From Pleomorphomonas sp. (GTDB taxonomy: Bacteria; Pseudomonadota; Alphaproteobacteria; Rhizobiales; Pleomorphomonadaceae), in assembly GCA_030603685.1 (NCBI GenBank), contig JAUVXG010000014.1, positions 1-46,731 of the forward strand: a DNA stretch of 46,731 nucleotides. The letters run 5' to 3'. This document shows, piece after piece, positions 18,624 through 26,519 of this stretch; the first letter of the stretch is position 1, and every line of letters starts with the position of its first letter. The notes under the pieces were generated by a model, which saw only the letters and a program-made list of their open reading frames with translations, had not been told where the DNA came from and searched no databases. Position numbers and translations under genes: made by a program.

Positions 18624-19316
18624 TTACGCGAAGATCGCCGGCATTTCGGCGGCGAGTTCGTGGATGGTTTTCAGGACTTCCTTGAGGTGGTGGCGCATGG
18701 CCGCCTCGGCGCGGTCGGGGTCCTGGGTTTCGATGGCCTTGAAGATCTCGGCGTGCTGTTCGGTGAGCAGCAGCAGGTGCGCCTTGTTGGGCAGGCTGAG
18801 GAAGCGGACGCGGTCCATCTGGCCCTTGACGCCCTGGATGAGGCGCCAGGAGCGGGGCATGCCGGTGCCTTCGCTGATCGTGCGGTGGAAGGCCTCGTCG
18901 AGGGGCATGTAGTCTTCGGGGCGGCCGGCGTTGGCGGCGTGGTGCTGGTCGTCGATGAGGCGCGAGAGGTCGCGGATCAGGGCGGCCGAGGGCTGTTCGG
19001 CGGCGCGGCGGGTGACGGCGGCTTCCAGCGCCTCGCGCAGGAACTGCGCCTCCATCACCTCGGCGACGCGGATGGGCGACACGATGGTGCCGCGCTGGGG
19101 GAACACGTCGACCAGCGTTTCCTCGGCAAGGCGGATCAGCGCCTCGCGCACCGGGGTGCGGCTGACGCCGAGGCGCAGCGCCAGTTCCTTCTCGCTCAGG
19201 GCCTCGTTGGGCTTGAAGACGAGGCCGATGATCATCCGCTTCAGAAGGCCGTAGACCTGAGCGCCGATGGGCAGCTTGGGGTCGAGCTCATAACCGGCGG
19301 CGGCAGTTGGCGGCAC
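18624..19316 (-). CDS. GntR/FadR-family regulator (FCD domain), probable hexuronate regulator
   Basis: A 230-residue transcription factor. The winged helix covers about residues 14-80, with SEKELALRLGVSRTPVREAL as recognition motif, followed by an all-helical FCD ligand domain containing the metal-site histidines in DEAFHRTI, TEQHAEIF and MRHHLKEVL. It starts with GTG at 19316 after CGGAG. FCD-type GntR proteins often control uronate catabolism (UxuR/ExuR type), and uxuA, uxuB and uxaC lie upstream on the same strand, so it probably represses them and the TRAP genes. A dyad right before its start suggests autoregulation. Ligand (uronate, fructuronate or mannonate) is inferred only from context. 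Confidence 0.88.
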   Translation of the reverse strand: MPPTAAAGYELDPKLPIGAQVYGLLKRMIIGLVFKPNEALSEKELALRLGVSRTPVREALIRLAEETLVDVFPQRGTIVSPIRVAEVMEAQFLREALEAAVTRRAAEQPSAALIRDLSRLIDDQHHAANAGRPEDYMPLDEAFHRTISEGTGMPRSWRLIQGVKGQMDRVRFLSLPNKAHLLLLTEQHAEIFKAIETQDPDRAEAAMRHHLKEVLKTIHELAAEMPAIFA

Positions 19317-19320
19317 GTTC

Positions 19321-19339
19321 GTATCTCCGAGTGAGATAC
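19321..19339. promoter_or_regulatory. Dyad GTATCTC-N5-GAGATAC upstream of the GntR gene
   Basis: Perfect 7-base arms with a 5-base centre, starting 5 bases before the GTG start and covering its ribosome binding site region. It is followed by CTACCAT (19339-19345), a heptamer also found beside the palindrome before the TRAP operon. A plausible autoregulatory operator. Confidence 0.5.
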
Positions 19340-19465
19340 TACCATGGCATAAGGCTGCGCCGGCTGTCCAGCGGTTTTGCGGTGAAACCGGGTCGGGCCG
19401 AGGTATTCTATCCCTTTGTTTTCACGCAAGTCTTTTTGCAACGTTGCCATGGTTCGCCGCCGGTG

Positions 19466-19495
19466 CCGCTCGCGCGCCATGGCGGCCGCGAGCGG
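19466..19495 (-). terminator. GC-rich hairpin downstream of the START-domain gene
   Basis: Arms CCGCTCGCG and CGCGAGCGG are perfectly complementary around a 12-base centre that is itself nearly palindromic. It lies 23 bases past the stop codon of the minus-strand gene ending at 19518. No U-tract follows, so termination would be inefficient or factor-assisted. Confidence 0.4.
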
Positions 19496-19517
19496 TCCGG
19501 TCGAGCGGTACAATCCG

Positions 19518-20417
19518 TCAGCGGGAGGCGATGAAGCGGTCCAGCTTGCCCAAGGTCTGCAGTCCCAGCTCGATGGCCCCGAAGCCCTTGGCCTCCTGGA
19601 ACTCGGCGGCGGTGGCGAAGACCATGCCGAGCGTCACCTGCGTTCCGCCGTCCACCTCCTCGAAGGCGCCCCAGGCATCGGCATGCTTGGGGCCATTCTC
19701 ACCCCAGAGCAGGGTGTAACCGAAGCGTTCTTCTGGGCGGACGCCATGATAGAGGTGGTGGTTCGGGTAGACCGTGCCGTCCGGGCCGATCATGTCGAAC
19801 ACCCACTCGCCGCCGGAGCGGAGGTCGATGCGCTGGGTCCGGCAGGAGAAGCCGTCCGGGCCCCACCATTGCGGCAACGCCTCCGGGTTCATCCAGGCGC
19901 CCCAGACGACGCTGCGCGGCGCCATGATCTTGCGCTGGAGCACCATGGTGCGCTGGGCGACGCCGGCGAGATTGTCGAGGCCGGCGCCGAAGCCTTGCCG
20001 GTAGCCCGCCTCCATGTCGCCGGCCAGCGAGGAGAGTTGCACGGTAACCGCCAGCCGGCTGTGCTCGCCGTTGCCGGAGATGCTCGCCGTCACCAGCGCC
20101 GCCGACTGCGTCACGCCTTCCGAGGAGATCACCTCGTAGTTGACGCTCCGCTCGCCCGGCCGCAGCTCCAGCCAGCCGGCCTCGCAGCGAATGTCCGGCT
20201 GGCCCGACACCTTGCAGAGCGATATCTCGCGCCCGCCGACCCGTGTGTCGGCCTCCAGGAACTCCACTGTCACGGTCGGCGTCGGGGCGGCCCACACGGC
20301 GCGCGCCGCCGGGGCGGTCCATGCCTGCCAGAGGGTAGAGGCCGGCGCCGCCACCTGCCGCTCGAAGGTCAACGTGGCAAAGCGGCCCGCTCCACCGTGA
20401 TCGATGCTCGTCGTCAT
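19518..20417 (-). CDS. Tandem SRPBCC (AHSA1/START-like) domain protein
   Basis: A 299-residue cytoplasmic protein made of two helix-grip (Bet v1/AHSA1-type) domains, about residues 12-140 and 150-298. Each begins with the family pattern of a strand followed by VWxAW: STLWQAWTAPAARAVW in the first and SVVWGAWMNPEALPQWWGP in the second. The second also keeps the typical LRSGGEWVF and FEEVDGGTQVTL stretches. Start ATG 20417 overlaps the stop of the upstream ArsR gene by 4 bases; a longer frame to 20504 runs inside that gene and is rejected. ArsR plus AHSA1 pairs are common, but their substrates are mostly unknown. A two-domain fusion may bind two ligands or act as an internal dimer. Confidence 0.85.
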   Translation of the reverse strand: MTTSIDHGGAGRFATLTFERQVAAPASTLWQAWTAPAARAVWAAPTPTVTVEFLEADTRVGGREISLCKVSGQPDIRCEAGWLELRPGERSVNYEVISSEGVTQSAALVTASISGNGEHSRLAVTVQLSSLAGDMEAGYRQGFGAGLDNLAGVAQRTMVLQRKIMAPRSVVWGAWMNPEALPQWWGPDGFSCRTQRIDLRSGGEWVFDMIGPDGTVYPNHHLYHGVRPEERFGYTLLWGENGPKHADAWGAFEEVDGGTQVTLGMVFATAAEFQEAKGFGAIELGLQTLGKLDRFIASR

Positions 20418-20755
20418 TGTCCGCGCTCCTTCATCACGTTCATCACATAGGCGTTCAACCGGTCGAGGCGGCCTTCCCAGATGGCCCGCTGGTCGTCCAT
20501 CCATGTCCGGGCCGGTTCCATGGCCTCGGGCACGATGGCGCAGGTGCGGATGCGACCGTCCTTGGAGGTGACGATCAGACCGGCATCTTCCAGCACGGCG
20601 AGGTGCCGCATCACCGTCGGCAGCTTGAGGCCGGTGGGCTCGGCGAGGTCGGTGACCCGGGCCGGCGTTTCGGCGAGGCGGGTCAGGATCGACCGGCGGG
20701 TGGCGTCGGCCAGCGCGTGGAAGAGCAGCGAGAGATCGGGGTCATGCTTAGTCAT
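20414..20755 (-). CDS. ArsR-family repressor paired with the SRPBCC protein
   Basis: A 113-residue winged-helix regulator: FHALADATRRSILTRL, then ARVTDLAEPTGLKLPTVMRHLAVLEDAGL as the recognition region. It lacks metal-binding cysteine pairs, like other ArsR proteins that accompany AHSA1/SRPBCC genes. Start ATG 20755 gives the family's usual N terminus; the longer frame to 20875 would run through the promoter dyads. It is translationally coupled to the downstream SRPBCC gene (4-base overlap). Two matching 20-bp dyads sit upstream, one across its own start codon, so autorepression of the two-gene unit is likely. The inducer is unknown. Confidence 0.88.
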   Translation of the reverse strand: MTKHDPDLSLLFHALADATRRSILTRLAETPARVTDLAEPTGLKLPTVMRHLAVLEDAGLIVTSKDGRIRTCAIVPEAMEPARTWMDDQRAIWEGRLDRLNAYVMNVMKERGQ

Positions 20756-20765
20756 GTTGCTAAGT
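20746..20765. promoter_or_regulatory. ArsR operator copy overlapping the arsR start codon
   Basis: CTTAG at 20747-20751 and CTAAG at 20760-20764 have the same spacing and half-sites as the perfect dyad at 20798-20817. The repressor's ATG (complement of 20753-20755) lies inside it. A bound repressor would block transcription directly. The left half is degenerate relative to the other copy. Confidence 0.55.
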
Positions 20766-20794
20766 ATTGCCTGCTGCCGGATTTGGCGCAAGAG

Positions 20795-20820
20795 AAAACT
20801 TAGCTGATTTGCTAAGTTTT
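20795..20820. promoter_or_regulatory. Perfect ArsR operator dyad
   Basis: AAAACTTAGC and GCTAAGTTTT form perfect 10-base arms around a 6-base centre, 40 bases upstream of the repressor's start. The inner 20 bp align with the second copy 52 bp away, about five helical turns, so both would face the same side of the DNA. Confidence 0.7.
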
Positions 20821-20831
20821 GGCCGATGACG

Positions 20832-20873
20832 AGAAAGGGGCGGATGCCGGCGAGGGTGCCGGGCATCCGCCCC
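20832..20873 (-). terminator. Intrinsic terminator of the uxu operon
   Basis: A perfect 12-bp GC-rich stem (GGGGCGGATGCC / GGCATCCGCCCC, 20837-20848 and 20862-20873). Read on the minus strand it lies 33 bases after the uxuA stop and is followed by a short TTTCT tract. It separates the hexuronate genes from the ArsR/SRPBCC pair. Confidence 0.65.
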
Positions 20874-20905
20874 ATATGCGTGAGGGATCGAACGAGGAGG
20901 GCGCG

Positions 20906-22096
20906 TCAGGAGACGCGGCCGCTCCGGAAGGCTTCGATGGTCTTGATGGCGCCGCGCAGCTCGGCGAGGCCCTTGAGGCGACCGACGAAGGAATAGCCGG
21001 GGTTGGATTTCTGGCCGATGTCGTCGCCCATCAGGTGGCCATGATCGGGCCGGAAGGGGATCTCGGCATCGGCACGGCCGATGGAACGGCGGCGCTCCTC
21101 TTCGGTCAGGATGGCCGCCGCGACGCCGATCAGGTCGGTGTCGCCGCCGAGATGGTCGGCCTCGTAGAACGAGCCGTCCGCCTCGTGGGCGACGTTGCGC
21201 AGATGGACGAAGTGGATGCGCGGGCCGAACTCCCTGGCCATGGCCACGAGGTCGTTCTTGGTGTTGGAGCCGAAGGAGCCGGTGCAGAGCGTCAGGCCGC
21301 AGGCCTCCTGAGGCACCGCCGCGAACATCTTGCGGACGTCGTTGGCCGTCGACATGACGCGCGGCAGGCCGAAGATCGGGAAGGACGGGTCGTCGGCATG
21401 GATGCAGAGGCGCGCGCCTTCCTCCTCGGCCACCGGCGTGATTTCCTTGAGGAACTCGACGAGGTTGGCGCGCAGGTCGTCGGGGCTGATCTCCGAGTAG
21501 AGCTGCAGCATGTCGCGGAAGCTGTCGCGGGTATAGGCGAAGTCGCGGGCCGGCAGCCAGTCGATCAGGTTGCGTTCGAGCTCGGCCAGCTCGTCGGCGC
21601 TCTTGGCGGCAAGGCGCGCCTTGGCGGCGGCGATCTCGGCCTCGGTGTAGTCGGCTTCCGCCCCCTTGCGCTTCAGGACGAAAAGGTCGTAGGCGGCAAA
21701 GTCCACCTTGTCGTAACGGAGCGCATAGCCGCCGTTGGGCAGGCGGAACATCAGGTTGGTGCGGCTCCAGTCGGTGATGACCATGAAGTTGTAGCAGATG
21801 GTCTTGACCCCGGAGCGGGCGACGTTGCGGATCGACTGCTTGTAGTTGTCGATCTTGTCCCGGTAGTTGCCGGTGCGGGTCTTGATCTCCTCGCCGACGC
21901 CGATGCTCTCGACCACCGCCCAGGTGAGGCCGGCGGCCTCCACTTCGGCCCGGCGCTTCTCGATCTCGTCCACCGTCCAAACCTGGCCCTGGTTCATGTG
22001 GTGAAGGGCGGTGACGATGCCGGTGGCGCCTGCCTGCCGGGCCTTCTGAAGGCTGACGGGGTCATCGGGGCCGAACCAGCGCCAGGTCTCTTGCAT
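20906..22096 (-). CDS. uxuA: Mannonate dehydratase
   Basis: Converts D-mannonate to 2-keto-3-deoxy-D-gluconate in hexuronate breakdown. The 396-residue length is standard. Recognisable family segments include the N-terminal TWRWFGPDDPVSL, the central IHADDPSFPIFGLPR (about residues 232-246, with metal-ligand His), CTGSFGSN, and the C-terminal FRPDHGHLMGDD (348-359). It is the last gene of uxaC-uxuB-uxuA, 33 bases beyond uxuB, and is followed by a strong terminator hairpin. The product would be phosphorylated and split by KDG kinase and aldolase, which are not in the window. Confidence 0.95.
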   Translation of the reverse strand: MQETWRWFGPDDPVSLQKARQAGATGIVTALHHMNQGQVWTVDEIEKRRAEVEAAGLTWAVVESIGVGEEIKTRTGNYRDKIDNYKQSIRNVARSGVKTICYNFMVITDWSRTNLMFRLPNGGYALRYDKVDFAAYDLFVLKRKGAEADYTEAEIAAAKARLAAKSADELAELERNLIDWLPARDFAYTRDSFRDMLQLYSEISPDDLRANLVEFLKEITPVAEEEGARLCIHADDPSFPIFGLPRVMSTANDVRKMFAAVPQEACGLTLCTGSFGSNTKNDLVAMAREFGPRIHFVHLRNVAHEADGSFYEADHLGGDTDLIGVAAAILTEEERRRSIGRADAEIPFRPDHGHLMGDDIGQKSNPGYSFVGRLKGLAELRGAIKTIEAFRSGRVS

Positions 22097-22129
22097 GGTG
22101 GGATACTCCAGGGAAGCGGTGAGCCGAAA

Positions 22130-23635
22130 TCATCGGAACAGGAAGGCGGTGAGCGTGGCGGCAAGGCCGCGGTCGAGCAGGCTTCTGAGGTGCTGGACCG
22201 TCGCCTTGCGGAACGGCGCGTCGCCGGTAATGGCGGGCGGGAAGATCTCGCCGACGGCGAACAGCGCGTCGGCCAGCGCCGCCGGGTCGTTCTTGTGTTC
22301 CCTGGCGATGGCCGTCAGGCGGGCCGCCATCGGGTCGGCCACGAGCCAGGCGCGGCCCTGGTCGTCGCCCTGACGCAGGAAGGCCATCCAGGCGGCCACC
22401 GTCAGCGGCACCACCCTCGGCGCGCTCTTCTCGGCGATGCGCTCGGCGGCGGGCGCAAGCAGGCGCGGGCCGAGCTTCTGTGAACCGTCGGACGAGATTT
22501 GCAGGGTGAGATGGCGAATGCCGGGATTGCGGAAACGCTCTTCGAGGTCGCGGGTGTAGGCGGTGACGTCGGTGCCCGGCACCGGCGGCACGGTGGGGAT
22601 GATGTCGTCGTCCCACAACTGGCGGATCACCTTGGGCAGCAGCGGGTCGGCCATGGCGTCGGCCACCGTCTCGATGCCGCCGAGCACCGAGAGGTAGGCC
22701 AGCGTCGAATGGGCGCCGTTGAGGCAGCGCAGCTTCATCGTCTCGAAGGGGTGGACGTCATCGGTGAGGATGGCGCCGGCCGTCTCCCAGGCCGGGCGTC
22801 CCCCAGGGAAGCGGTCCTCGATCACCCACTGGCGGAAGGGCTCGGCTACCACCGGCCAGGCGTCATCGAGGCCGAGGCCGGCGTTGACGGTGGCGCGGTC
22901 GGCGTCCTTGGTGGCCGGCGTGATGCGGTCGACCATGGATGAGGGGAAGGCGACGCCGTCGGCGACGTGGCGGCCGAGGTCGGCGTCGCGAAGCTGGGCG
23001 AAACGCGTCACCACGGCCCGCGTGATCCTGCCGTTCTGCGGCAGGTTGTCGCAGGAAAGGACCGTGAAGGGCGGCACGCCGGCATCCCGTCGCAGGCGCA
23101 GCGCCTCGACGATCAGGCCGGGCAGGCTGCGGGGATGCATGGGGTCGGCGAGGTCGGCCGTCACCATCGGGTGCGCCTCGTTGAGACGGCCCGTGGCGGG
23201 ATCGTGGCAGTAACCCTTCTCGGTCACCGTGATGGTGACGATCCGGATCTCCGGCCTTGCCATCGCCTGGAGCACCGCGTCGAGCTCGGTGGCGGCGTTC
23301 AGCACGTCGACGAAGGCGCCGATCACCCTCAGCCTGTCGTCGCCGTTTTCGCGGCAGAGCAGGGTGTAGAGGCCGTCCTGCGGCTTCAGCGCGTCAACGA
23401 CGTCGGGCGAGCGGAGGTTGACGCCGACGATGCCCCAATCATGGCTGCCGGCGGCCAGCACGTCGTCGGTGTAGACGCCGAGATGGGAGCGGCCGAAAGC
23501 GCCGAGCCCCAGGTGGACGATGCCGGGCGTCACGCTGGTCCGGTCGTAGCCGGGGCGGGCGACGGCGGCGGGCAGCTTGGAGAGGCTTGCGGCGCCGAGG
23601 CGCTTGGCGGATGTCGGGTCGGACATGTCGCTCAT
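22130..23635 (-). CDS. uxuB: Fructuronate reductase (mannitol dehydrogenase family)
   Basis: NADH-dependent reduction of D-fructuronate to D-mannonate, the step between UxaC and UxuA. It has about 500 residues, the usual length for the long-chain mannitol dehydrogenase family. The nucleotide-binding loop is HLGLGAFGRSHLGVY (about residues 41-55), and the catalytic-domain motif KLRCLNGAHSTLAYL lies near residue 300. Sequence alone does not exclude mannitol or tagaturonate as substrate; the flanking uxuA and uxaC make fructuronate the best call. Two ATGs compete: 23635 directly abuts a GGGAG, while 23626 sits 9 bases after it and has the better spacing. It follows uxaC by 8 bases. Confidence 0.9.
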   Translation of the reverse strand: MSDMSDPTSAKRLGAASLSKLPAAVARPGYDRTSVTPGIVHLGLGAFGRSHLGVYTDDVLAAGSHDWGIVGVNLRSPDVVDALKPQDGLYTLLCRENGDDRLRVIGAFVDVLNAATELDAVLQAMARPEIRIVTITVTEKGYCHDPATGRLNEAHPMVTADLADPMHPRSLPGLIVEALRLRRDAGVPPFTVLSCDNLPQNGRITRAVVTRFAQLRDADLGRHVADGVAFPSSMVDRITPATKDADRATVNAGLGLDDAWPVVAEPFRQWVIEDRFPGGRPAWETAGAILTDDVHPFETMKLRCLNGAHSTLAYLSVLGGIETVADAMADPLLPKVIRQLWDDDIIPTVPPVPGTDVTAYTRDLEERFRNPGIRHLTLQISSDGSQKLGPRLLAPAAERIAEKSAPRVVPLTVAAWMAFLRQGDDQGRAWLVADPMAARLTAIAREHKNDPAALADALFAVGEIFPPAITGDAPFRKATVQHLRSLLDRGLAATLTAFLFR

Positions 23636-23643
23636 CTCCCCGG

Positions 23644-25071
23644 CTAGAGCCGATAGGCCGTCTTGGCGAGGCGATAGGCGAGGTCGTGCGCCACCTCATG
23701 GGCGTCGTGGAGGCCGAGGCGATGCTCGGCGACGAGGCGGGCGAGGAAGCCGCAATCGACGCGGCGGGCGACGTCGTGGCGGGCCGGGATCGACAGGAAG
23801 GCGCGGGTGTCGTCGTTGAAGCCGACGGTGTTGTAGAAGCCGGCCGTCTCGGTCATCTGCTCGCGGTAGCGGCGCATGCCTTCGGGGCTGTCGTGGAACC
23901 ACCAGGCCGGGCCGAGCTTCAGCGCCGGGTAGTGGCCGGCGAGCGGCGCCAGCTCGCGCGAATAGACCGTCTCGTCCAGCGTGAACAGGATGATGGTGAG
24001 GTCGGCGCGGTTGCCGAAGCGGGCGAGCAGCGGGCGCAGCTCCTCGACATAGCCGGTGGGGCCGGGAATGTCGGCGCCCTTGTCCTTGCCGTAGGTGCGG
24101 AAGACCTCCGGATTGTGGTCGCGGCGGGCGCCGGGGTGGATCTGCATGACCAGACCGTCGACGGTGGACATCTTGGCCATCTCGGTCAGCATCTGCGCCC
24201 GGAACAGCTCGGCGTCCTCGGCCGATGCGCCGCCCGTGCGGACGCGGGCGTAGAGGGCGCCGGCGTCTTCCGCCTGGAGGTCGGCGGTGCGGGCGGTCGG
24301 GTGGCCGTGGTCGGTCGACGTGGCGCCGCCCACCTCGATGAAGTAGCGGCGGCGGTCGGCGAGCGCGGCGAGATAGCCGGCATAGGTCGCCGTGTCGTGG
24401 CCGGTGAGGCGGCCGAGCACTTCGATATTGTCGGCAAAGCCGGGAAAGGCGGGGTCGACGACGGCGTCGGGCCGGAAGGCGGTGACGACGCGGCCCTTCC
24501 AGCCGCTCTCGCGGATCTTGCGATGGTGGCGAAGGTCGTCGAGTGGGCTTTCGGTGGTGGCGATCACCTCGATGTTGAAGCGCTCGAAGAGGGCGCGCGG
24601 CCGGAACTCCGGCTTTTTCAGCGCGGCGTCAATGGTGTCGTAGAGCCGGTCGGCGTTGTCCTTTGTGGGCACCTCGGTGATGCCGAACACCGTCTCGAAG
24701 GCGTGGGTCAGCCAGATGAAGGACGGCGTGCCGCGATAGAGGTGGAAGTTCTCGGCGAGGACGCGCCAGATATTGCGCTTGTCGGTTTCCACCGGGCCGC
24801 CGTCGAGGCGCGGTACGCCCACCTGCTCGGGCCGGATGCCCTGCGAATAGAGCATGCGGTGGACGTAGTGGTCGGGGATGACGAACAGGCTGGCCGGATC
24901 GGCGAACGGCTGGTCGTCGGCGAACCAGGCGGGGTCGGTGTGGCCGTGCGGGCTGATGATCGGCAGCTTGGCGATGCCGGCGTAGAGATCGCGGGCGATG
25001 GCGCGCGTCGTCGGATCGGCCGGGAACAGCCGGTCGGGGTGAAGGGTGAATTGGCCTGATGCCCTGGACAT
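23644..25071 (-). CDS. uxaC: Glucuronate (uronate) isomerase
   Basis: First enzyme of intracellular hexuronate catabolism, interconverting glucuronate with fructuronate (and galacturonate with tagaturonate). The 475-residue length fits the family. The amidohydrolase-like metal motif ISPHGHTDPAWF is at about residues 39-50 (His42, His44), and the FNIEVIATTESPLDDL strand typical of UxaC lies mid-protein. It is the first gene of a three-gene minus-strand operon and is divergent from a TRAP transporter across a 337-bp promoter region, so uptake and catabolism likely share regulation. Intact. Confidence 0.95.
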   Translation of the reverse strand: MSRASGQFTLHPDRLFPADPTTRAIARDLYAGIAKLPIISPHGHTDPAWFADDQPFADPASLFVIPDHYVHRMLYSQGIRPEQVGVPRLDGGPVETDKRNIWRVLAENFHLYRGTPSFIWLTHAFETVFGITEVPTKDNADRLYDTIDAALKKPEFRPRALFERFNIEVIATTESPLDDLRHHRKIRESGWKGRVVTAFRPDAVVDPAFPGFADNIEVLGRLTGHDTATYAGYLAALADRRRYFIEVGGATSTDHGHPTARTADLQAEDAGALYARVRTGGASAEDAELFRAQMLTEMAKMSTVDGLVMQIHPGARRDHNPEVFRTYGKDKGADIPGPTGYVEELRPLLARFGNRADLTIILFTLDETVYSRELAPLAGHYPALKLGPAWWFHDSPEGMRRYREQMTETAGFYNTVGFNDDTRAFLSIPARHDVARRVDCGFLARLVAEHRLGLHDAHEVAHDLAYRLAKTAYRL

Positions 25072-25408
25072 GTGTCGTCTCCCGTTCCGCCGCCGCCCGA
25101 TTCAGGCGAGGCAGGCGCTTTCCTCTCCGGCAACAAATACGGTTTTGCCCGCGCCGCCCATTATCAAATGGACCGGTCGCGCGCTCGCCGCGCCGGACAG
25201 CGCTCCGGGATATCCTCCCTCGAAGCCATTGTCCCTCCCTTGCCGGCCGTTCCTCACCGCATCGTCAGGGGCCGACAGTCCGCCGGGCCGATCGTTTGAG
25301 CGATGGACCAGCAGTTTTTGATTGCCGATGCCATTCTAGACGTCTACCATACTACTCGTCAACGAGGCGCGTGGAGGAATGACGCGCTCGTCTTCTTGGG
25401 AGGAACCC
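25072..25408. promoter_or_regulatory. Divergent promoter region between uxaC and the TRAP genes
   Basis: About 340 bases without a gene. At 25333-25350 lies an interrupted palindrome whose core TAGACGTCTA (25337-25346) is perfect and which is flanked by AT and AT with two mismatched positions each side. CTACCAT at 25344-25350 also occurs next to the dyad before the GntR gene, making this the best candidate operator for that regulator. Two ribosome-binding-like GGAGG runs, 25372-25376 and 25400s, precede two possible dctP starts. Confidence 0.45.
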
Positions 25409-26395
25409 ATGGGATTTCTGTCTCGGGCCGCACTGACGGCTGCCTGCGGGATGGCGCTGGCCGTCTCGTCGCTCGGCGTTGCCTCGGCCGCCGACTACAC
25501 GCTGAACATCAACACGGCGCTCACCACGACCGACCCGCTCTACAAGGGCCTTGAGGACCTCAAGAAGAACGTCGAGGCGCGTTCGGAAGGCAAGCTCGCC
25601 GTCCGCCTGTTCCCCGGCTCGCAGCTCGGCAAGGACGAGGACGTGCTGGAACAGGCGCGCGCCGGCGCCGGCAACGCGGTGGTGGTCGACGGCGGCCGCC
25701 TCGCGGTGTTCGTCAAGGACTTCGGCGTTCTCTCCGGCCCCTACCTCGCCTCCGGCTACGACGGCATCCGCAAGGTGGTGACCTCGCCGCTGCTCGACGA
25801 CATGGCCAAACAGCTGCATGACAGCGCCCAGTTGCAGGTGCTGTCGTTCAACTGGTGGCAGGGCGAGCGGCATCTCCTGACCAACAAGCCGATCAAGGTG
25901 CCGGCCGACCTCGAGGGCATTCGCATGCGCACGCCGGGCGCGCCGGTCTGGACCGAGACCGTCAAAGCGATGGGCGCCACCCCGGCGCCGATGGCCTGGG
26001 CCGACGTCTACTCGGCCTTGCAGACGCAGGTGATCGACGCCGTCGAGGCGCAGGATCCCGCCGCCTACGGTTCGCGCCTCTATGAAGTCACCAAGTACCT
26101 GACCAAGACCGGCCACTTCAACCTGATCACCGGTCTCGTCACCTCGGCCGCCTGGTTCGACGCGCTGCCGGCCGACCTGCAGACCATCCTCAAGGAAGAG
26201 TCGCTGAAGGCCGGCGACGTCGCCTCGCACGGCACCGAGGCGGCGCTGGTCGACCTTGAAGCCAAGATGGCCGCCGCCGGCATGACCATCAACGAGATCG
26301 ACGTGACGCCGTTCAAGGAAGCGACGGCGGGCGTCTACGAGAAGCTCGGCTACACCGACCTGAAGAAGAAGGTCGACGCCATTCTCGCCCAGTAA
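25409..26395 (+). CDS. TRAP transporter solute-binding protein (DctP type), probable hexuronate binder
   Basis: Periplasmic solute receptor of a tripartite ATP-independent importer, 328 residues. The start at ATG 25409 follows GGAGGAACCC and gives a clean signal peptide, basic MGFLSRAAL then a hydrophobic core, with cleavage near ASAADYTL. An in-frame ATG at 25379 also follows a GGAGG but would bury the signal. Typical DctP features are RLFPGSQLGKDEDVLEQ and IRMRTPGAPVW near the substrate-binding arginine, then PAPMAWADVYSALQTQVIDA. Adjacent uxaC/uxuB/uxuA suggest glucuronate or galacturonate as cargo. It is followed by a strong intercistronic hairpin, consistent with the high expression needed for a binding protein. 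Confidence 0.92.
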   Translation: MGFLSRAALTAACGMALAVSSLGVASAADYTLNINTALTTTDPLYKGLEDLKKNVEARSEGKLAVRLFPGSQLGKDEDVLEQARAGAGNAVVVDGGRLAVFVKDFGVLSGPYLASGYDGIRKVVTSPLLDDMAKQLHDSAQLQVLSFNWWQGERHLLTNKPIKVPADLEGIRMRTPGAPVWTETVKAMGATPAPMAWADVYSALQTQVIDAVEAQDPAAYGSRLYEVTKYLTKTGHFNLITGLVTSAAWFDALPADLQTILKEESLKAGDVASHGTEAALVDLEAKMAAAGMTINEIDVTPFKEATAGVYEKLGYTDLKKKVDAILAQ

Positions 26396-26401
26396 TCCCC
26401 C

Positions 26402-26435
26402 GATCGCCGCGCGTCCGGACGGAGGCGCGGCGATC
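26402..26435 (+). repeat. Intercistronic hairpin between dctP and dctQ genes
   Basis: Perfect 11-bp arms GATCGCCGCGC and GCGCGGCGATC with a 12-base loop, starting 7 bases after the binding-protein stop. No U-tract follows. Such hairpins after binding-protein genes usually protect the upstream mRNA end and lower readthrough into the membrane genes. Confidence 0.7.
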
Positions 26436-26519
26436 CTGTATCCTGTTGCCGCATCGGATTTCCCCAGGGTCGATTTCGTCTTTCCGGGTCCGATGCCCTG
26501 ATTTTCTGGAGCCTGCGTC

